A stretch of 25,539 bases of DNA from Puniceispirillum sp965657105. GTDB lineage: Bacteria; Pseudomonadota; Alphaproteobacteria; Puniceispirillales; Puniceispirillaceae. Location of the stretch: the NCBI RefSeq assembly GCF_965657105.1, contig NZ_CBFHNB010000026.1:1-25539 (forward strand), read 5' to 3'. The notes beneath the pieces were generated by a model. It worked only from the letters and a program-made list of their open reading frames with translations, was not told the DNA's origin and did not search any database. The position numbers and the translations under genes were made by a program. This document shows, piece by piece, positions 21,806 to 25,539 of this stretch; position 1 is the first letter of the stretch, and every line of letters begins with the position of its first letter.

Positions 21806-22861
21806 CTATTCCGTTGTTTCAACATCCCAATATAGCGGCACCCCGCAATCAAAAATCGTAACATCACCGTCGGGTGTCTTGCGCGCTTCTGGATAGGTCA
21901 CTGGAACATCACGGCGTATCAGATTAATTTTTGTGTCATTAGGGGAAAGCCGGTAAAAGGCCGGACCATTCAGCGAGGTGAAAGCCTCAAGATTCGCCAG
22001 CGCATCTGCCTTTTCAAAGATATGGGCAAGGCATGACATCGTATTTGGCGCGGTATAGATCCCAGCACAGCCACAAGCCGATAATTTAGCCGCATCCAGA
22101 TGCGGTGCGCTATCTGTTCCTAAAAAGAATGAGGCTGCGCCTGACGTAGCGGCACTGACAAGCGCGCGCCGGTGCGATTCACGCTTAGCCACTGGCAGAC
22201 AATAATTATGCGGGCGTATCCCACCGACCAGAATATCATTCCGGTTGATGAACAGATGATGCGTCGTGATTGTGGCGGCAATATTGTCACCGCCGCCAGT
22301 CACATAATCGACCCCATCGCTTGTGGTTACATGTTCAAGCACGACACGCAACGCTGGCACCCGCGCACGCAGCGGCATCAGCACACGCTCAATAAAGACC
22401 GCTTCACGATCAAATATATCAACGTCCTTATCGGTCACCTCACCATGCACACATAGCGGCAGGCCAATCTCGGCCATGCGTTCCAGCACCGGTATCACCT
22501 TATCAAAATCACGAACGCCCGATGCCGAATTGGTGGTAGCACCTGCAGGATATAATTTCACCGCATGCACAAGACCAGCTTCGGCCGCAAGTGCCACATC
22601 ATCAGCATTGGTTGTTTCCGTCAGATATAACGTCATCAAGGGCGCAAAATCGGCGTGAAGTGGACAAGCTGCCATAATACGGTCGCGATAGGCCGCCGCA
22701 TCTTTTGCTGTCACCACGGGTGGCACTAGATTGGGCATAATGATCGCACGGCCAAAATGCCGTGTTGTATCCGCGATCACTGCCTTTAGCATATCACCAT
22801 CGCGCAGATGCAGATGCCAGTCATCGGGGCGGCGAATTGTCAATCTGGTTTGCATGGTCAT
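21806..22861 (-). CDS. pyrC: Dihydroorotase, class II
   Basis: A 351-residue zinc amidohydrolase that cyclises carbamoyl-aspartate to dihydroorotate in pyrimidine synthesis. It aligns closely by eye with E. coli PyrC (348 aa). The metal-binding H16-L-H18 lies in RRPDDWHLHLRDGDML. The carboxylated lysine K102 lies in AVKLYPAGATTNS. Later zinc ligands lie in CVHGEV and LEHVTT, and the catalytic Asp in FLGTDSAPH. The CGCAG loop is also kept. The start is the ATG at 22861, with a second ATG two codons on. It is downstream of the glutamine-synthetase-like gene by 60 bases, probably a separate function sharing the strand. Confidence 0.95.
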   Translation of the reverse strand: MTMQTRLTIRRPDDWHLHLRDGDMLKAVIADTTRHFGRAIIMPNLVPPVVTAKDAAAYRDRIMAACPLHADFAPLMTLYLTETTNADDVALAAEAGLVHAVKLYPAGATTNSASGVRDFDKVIPVLERMAEIGLPLCVHGEVTDKDVDIFDREAVFIERVLMPLRARVPALRVVLEHVTTSDGVDYVTGGGDNIAATITTHHLFINRNDILVGGIRPHNYCLPVAKRESHRRALVSAATSGAASFFLGTDSAPHLDAAKLSACGCAGIYTAPNTMSCLAHIFEKADALANLEAFTSLNGPAFYRLSPNDTKINLIRRDVPVTYPEARKTPDGDVTIFDCGVPLYWDVETTE

Positions 22862-22921
22862 GGCTCACTTACCTAAATATGTGACATTAAGATATCTGTT
22901 AGGGCCAGGATGCCCTCAACC

Positions 22922-24262
22922 CTAGACATTCAGCAATAGATATTCACGTTCCCACGGGCTTATGACTTCAAGAAATTCATCAGCTTCAGCCCGTTTGACC
23001 TCAACGAATAATTTGACAAATTCTTCACCAAGCACCGGATGTAGTGCCTTGGCTTTTTCCAGTACGTCGAGCGCAACATCCAGATTCTTAGGCAGCGTTT
23101 CTAGCCCTTCGGCACTAACATTACGCGGCTTTGTTGGTCGCCTTTCTTCCTGCAATCCAAGCCAGATAGCGGCCAGCGTCGCCGCAATCGCCAGATACGG
23201 ATTCGCATCGGCACCCGGAATACGGTTTTCGATCCGCCGGCTTGATTGCCCACCGAAAGGCACGCGCAAACCAACAGTACGGTTATCGACGCCCCATGCC
23301 AGATTTGCCGGTGAATCCTCGGCACCCGTTCGCCGCCTGTAGGAATTTACATAAGGCGCCATCAATGCCATCGCCCCAACAAGGTAACGCTGCATGCCAG
23401 CCAAAGCGTGATAAAAGGCATCACTGTCTGACCCGTCATCATTCACAAAAATATTTTTGCCTGTTTTCTTATTTTTGATCGAACTGTGGATATGCATCGA
23501 ACTGCCAGGTTGATCCTGCATCGGCTTGGCCATGAACGTCGCATGAACCTTGTGGTTCAGCGCGGTCTGACGTACTGTGCGTTTAAATAGAAACGCCTGA
23601 TCTGCCAACTCCAATGCGTTGCCATGATTGAAATTTATTTCCATTTGTGCGGCACCGGATTCATGACTCAATGTATCAACATCAAGCCCCTGCGCTTCAC
23701 AATGATCGTATATTTCTTCAAAAAGCGGATCAAATTCATTCACCGCATCGATGCCATAGGCCTGCTTGGCTTTTTCGGCGCGTCCCGAACGCCCTGTCGG
23801 GGTCACCAGCGGATTATTGGCATCAGCACTTTGTTCGACAAGGAAAAATTCAAGTTCAGGTGCAACGACCGGCTCAAGACCGGCTTTGTCAAACAGATCA
23901 AGTACGTTCTTGAGCACCGCACGCGGTGCAAAAGCAACCTCATCTCCATCAGTATTTGTTGCATCATGGATCACCTGTGCTGTAGGCTCACTATACCATG
24001 GGACAAGCCGACAGGTTGACTGATCAGGTATCAAAATGACATCACTGCCAATTTCATTCAGCACTTCACTGTCATGATATTCACCTGTCACTGACTGCCC
24101 AAATACATATTCTGGCAGCCGTAATCCGCCTGTTTCAAGCGCCGAAATAAATTTCTGAACTGGCAGGATTTTACCGCGCGGAATACCTGAAATATCACTT
24201 ACCAGACATTCAACTTCGGTGATTGACTGTTCTTTTAGCCAGTTTTTCATGTCAAAACTCAT
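22922..24262 (-). CDS. puuA: Glutamine-synthetase family, gamma-glutamylpolyamine synthetase-like (PuuA/SpuI type)
   Basis: A 446-residue enzyme of the glutamine synthetase superfamily. ATP/metal-site motifs are ELEFFLV, ESGAAQMEINF, and GSSMHIHSS. The beta-barrel motif WGVDNRTVGLRVP and the flavour ENRIPGADANPYLAIAATLAAIWLGL match PuuA-like ligases rather than GlnA, which is longer in its N-domain and carries the adenylylation loop. It probably joins glutamate to putrescine or another amine using ATP. AGGAG 5 bases before the ATG at 24262 sets the start. The class III aminotransferase is upstream by 55 bases, the usual polyamine-catabolism neighbour. Another amine substrate remains possible. 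Confidence 0.85.
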   Translation of the reverse strand: MSFDMKNWLKEQSITEVECLVSDISGIPRGKILPVQKFISALETGGLRLPEYVFGQSVTGEYHDSEVLNEIGSDVILIPDQSTCRLVPWYSEPTAQVIHDATNTDGDEVAFAPRAVLKNVLDLFDKAGLEPVVAPELEFFLVEQSADANNPLVTPTGRSGRAEKAKQAYGIDAVNEFDPLFEEIYDHCEAQGLDVDTLSHESGAAQMEINFNHGNALELADQAFLFKRTVRQTALNHKVHATFMAKPMQDQPGSSMHIHSSIKNKKTGKNIFVNDDGSDSDAFYHALAGMQRYLVGAMALMAPYVNSYRRRTGAEDSPANLAWGVDNRTVGLRVPFGGQSSRRIENRIPGADANPYLAIAATLAAIWLGLQEERRPTKPRNVSAEGLETLPKNLDVALDVLEKAKALHPVLGEEFVKLFVEVKRAEADEFLEVISPWEREYLLLNV

Positions 24263-24317
24263 AAGATCTCCTGCGATCTAATCTCGTCTGCCGCATCTCA
24301 TATCAAACCATGCTGGA

Positions 24318-25539
24318 TCAGGTAATGCCCAGATCCGCAGCAGTTTTATCCAGTGCAAGGGTGACAATATCGACCATCTTGTCAATATCCTGGGTGGTAA
24401 AGGTCAGTGGCGGTGACATGATCATGCCGTCACGCACAGCCCGCATCATCATGCCATGCGCAATCGCATGATCGCGGCACAATGCACCAGCCTTGCCAAC
24501 ATCTTCAAACAGCGTAGGACCATTTTTACTTTTGACAAGTTCGATCGCGCCAAGCATGCCATAAGAGCGTACCTCACCAACAATCGGATGATCGGCAAAC
24601 CGCGCCAAAGCAGATGCCAGATAGGGCCCGGTTTCATCGTGAACACGCTTAACCAGACCAAGCTCTTCGATCAAATCAAGATTAGCCAGCGCCACCGCCG
24701 ATGCTACCGGATGCCCAGAATATGTAAAGCCGTGATAGAATTCACCACCATCAGCGATCAGACGCTGCGCAACCCGATCACCAACCATGACCGCTGACAT
24801 CGGCACATAACCCGATGTCAGACCCTTGGCCAACGTCATCATATCAGGCGCAAGCCCCATAGCCTGACTGGCAAACCAGTGACCCGTGCGCCCAAATCCG
24901 GTAATCACCTCATCGGCGATAAACAGAATATCATGCCGCTTACAAATAGCCTGAATATGATCAAAATAACCTGCCGGTGGAATTATCACGCCGCCCGCGC
25001 CCTGTATCGGCTCGGCGATAAAGGCTGCAACATTATCAGCACCAACTTCGGCAATCTTGTCTTCCAGTAGCGATGCTGAATGCGCCGCAAATTCAGCCTC
25101 ATCACTATTTCCTTGATACAAAAAGGCATAAGGCGGACGGATATGGTCAAAATCGGGCTGATCGGCGGCTTGGCGGTGCATATCCACCATACCGCCCATA
25201 CTTGCCGCCATAATTGTACTGCCATGATAACCATAGGTACGACCAATGATCTTGCGTTTGGCTGGCTTGCCTTCCAGCGCCCAGAAATGCCGTACCATGC
25301 GGATGATCGTATCATTCGCCTCAGAACCCGAATTGGCATAAAAAACATTATTCAACCCATCCGGCGTAATCTCGGCAAGCCGCTGCGACAAGGCCGCAAC
25401 AGGCTGGTTTGTCGTTTTGAAAAAATTATTATAATAGGGCAGTGTGCGCATTTGGTCTGCGGCGGCATCCACTAGGCTTTGCTGTCCATAGCCGACATTC
25501 ACACACCACAAGCCTGCCATGGCATCAAGTATCTTGTTG
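24318..25539 (-). CDS. Class III aminotransferase, putrescine/omega-amino-acid type (5' end cut by the window)
   Basis: A PLP-dependent class III aminotransferase. The visible 406 residues lack the N-terminus: the frame is open to the window edge, and the ATG at 25520 is internal, since the bases before it encode NKILDAM, the usual family lead-in to AGLWCVNVGYG. PLP-site features are SGSEANDTIIRM, GRTYGYHGST, the Asp of FIADEVITGFGRTG, and the Schiff-base lysine in LAKGLTSGYVPMSAV. The group includes SpuC (putrescine-pyruvate aminotransferase), beta-alanine and other omega-aminotransferases. The adjacent PuuA-like gene favours polyamine degradation. The exact substrate is not fixed by the sequence. 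Confidence 0.92.
   Translation of the reverse strand, partial: NKILDAMAGLWCVNVGYGQQSLVDAAADQMRTLPYYNNFFKTTNQPVAALSQRLAEITPDGLNNVFYANSGSEANDTIIRMVRHFWALEGKPAKRKIIGRTYGYHGSTIMAASMGGMVDMHRQAADQPDFDHIRPPYAFLYQGNSDEAEFAAHSASLLEDKIAEVGADNVAAFIAEPIQGAGGVIIPPAGYFDHIQAICKRHDILFIADEVITGFGRTGHWFASQAMGLAPDMMTLAKGLTSGYVPMSAVMVGDRVAQRLIADGGEFYHGFTYSGHPVASAVALANLDLIEELGLVKRVHDETGPYLASALARFADHPIVGEVRSYGMLGAIELVKSKNGPTLFEDVGKAGALCRDHAIAHGMMMRAVRDGMIMSPPLTFTTQDIDKMVDIVTLALDKTAADLGIT

Noticed and set aside
22901..22916. AGGGC/GCCCT stem after the PuuA-like gene as a terminator
   Set aside because: The stem has only five pairs and no T-run follows on the minus strand.

Overview
The window looks like a chromosomal segment of a marine-type alphaproteobacterium of moderate GC. 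Gene content resembles the SAR116 / Puniceispirillum group: many small operons, several FAD amine and amino-acid oxidases, paired photolyases, DMT-type transporters and polyamine catabolism. That placement is inferred from protein families and has not been tested by a search. Gene density is high. No tRNA, rRNA, CRISPR array, transposase or integrase was seen.

Bases 1-2665 are the least ordinary part: AT-rich and loosely packed, with gene remnants. They hold a frameshifted and truncated DMT/EamA transporter (206-420, minus), a short coding-like remnant (76-219, plus) meeting it head-on, an orphan winged-helix protein, a DCC/DUF393 thiol-disulfide protein, an unrecognised 97-aa protein, a stand-alone cyclic-nucleotide-binding domain, a terminator, and a C-terminal gene remnant (2260-2349, minus).

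Bases 2666-7637 form one minus-strand run: a multi-spanning membrane protein, a persulfide dioxygenase-rhodanese fusion, a DadA-like D-amino-acid dehydrogenase and a FOXRED1-like FAD oxidoreductase. The combination suggests import and oxidation of an amino or amine compound together with sulfane-sulfur removal. A VOC protein, an ABC-F ATPase and a LysR regulator follow, also on minus.

Bases 11350-13760 are plus-strand genes: uracil-DNA glycosylase, an SGNH hydrolase and ribokinase. A DUF4864 exported protein lies on minus next to an SDR on plus, with a strong hairpin between them.

Bases 15100-20755 are a compact minus-strand operon: a CmcJ/NvfI-like oxygenase, a class I CPD photolyase, an iron-sulfur (6-4) photolyase/cryptochrome, a DUF3833 lipoprotein, a chalcone-isomerase-like exported protein and a YciB-like membrane protein. 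The convergent SDR at 14367 belongs to the same known association. This is the most interesting system here: a light/UV-damage module carrying two photolyases of different lesion specificity plus envelope proteins of unknown role. The CmcJ-like enzyme at its head is the unexpected member.

The right end has an EamA transporter on plus, then minus-strand dihydroorotase (pyrC), a PuuA-like glutamine-synthetase-family enzyme and a class III aminotransferase cut by the window edge. The last two are consistent with putrescine/polyamine degradation. Several start codons were moved to internal sites because a Shine-Dalgarno sequence lies just upstream and the longer frame would overlap the preceding gene.
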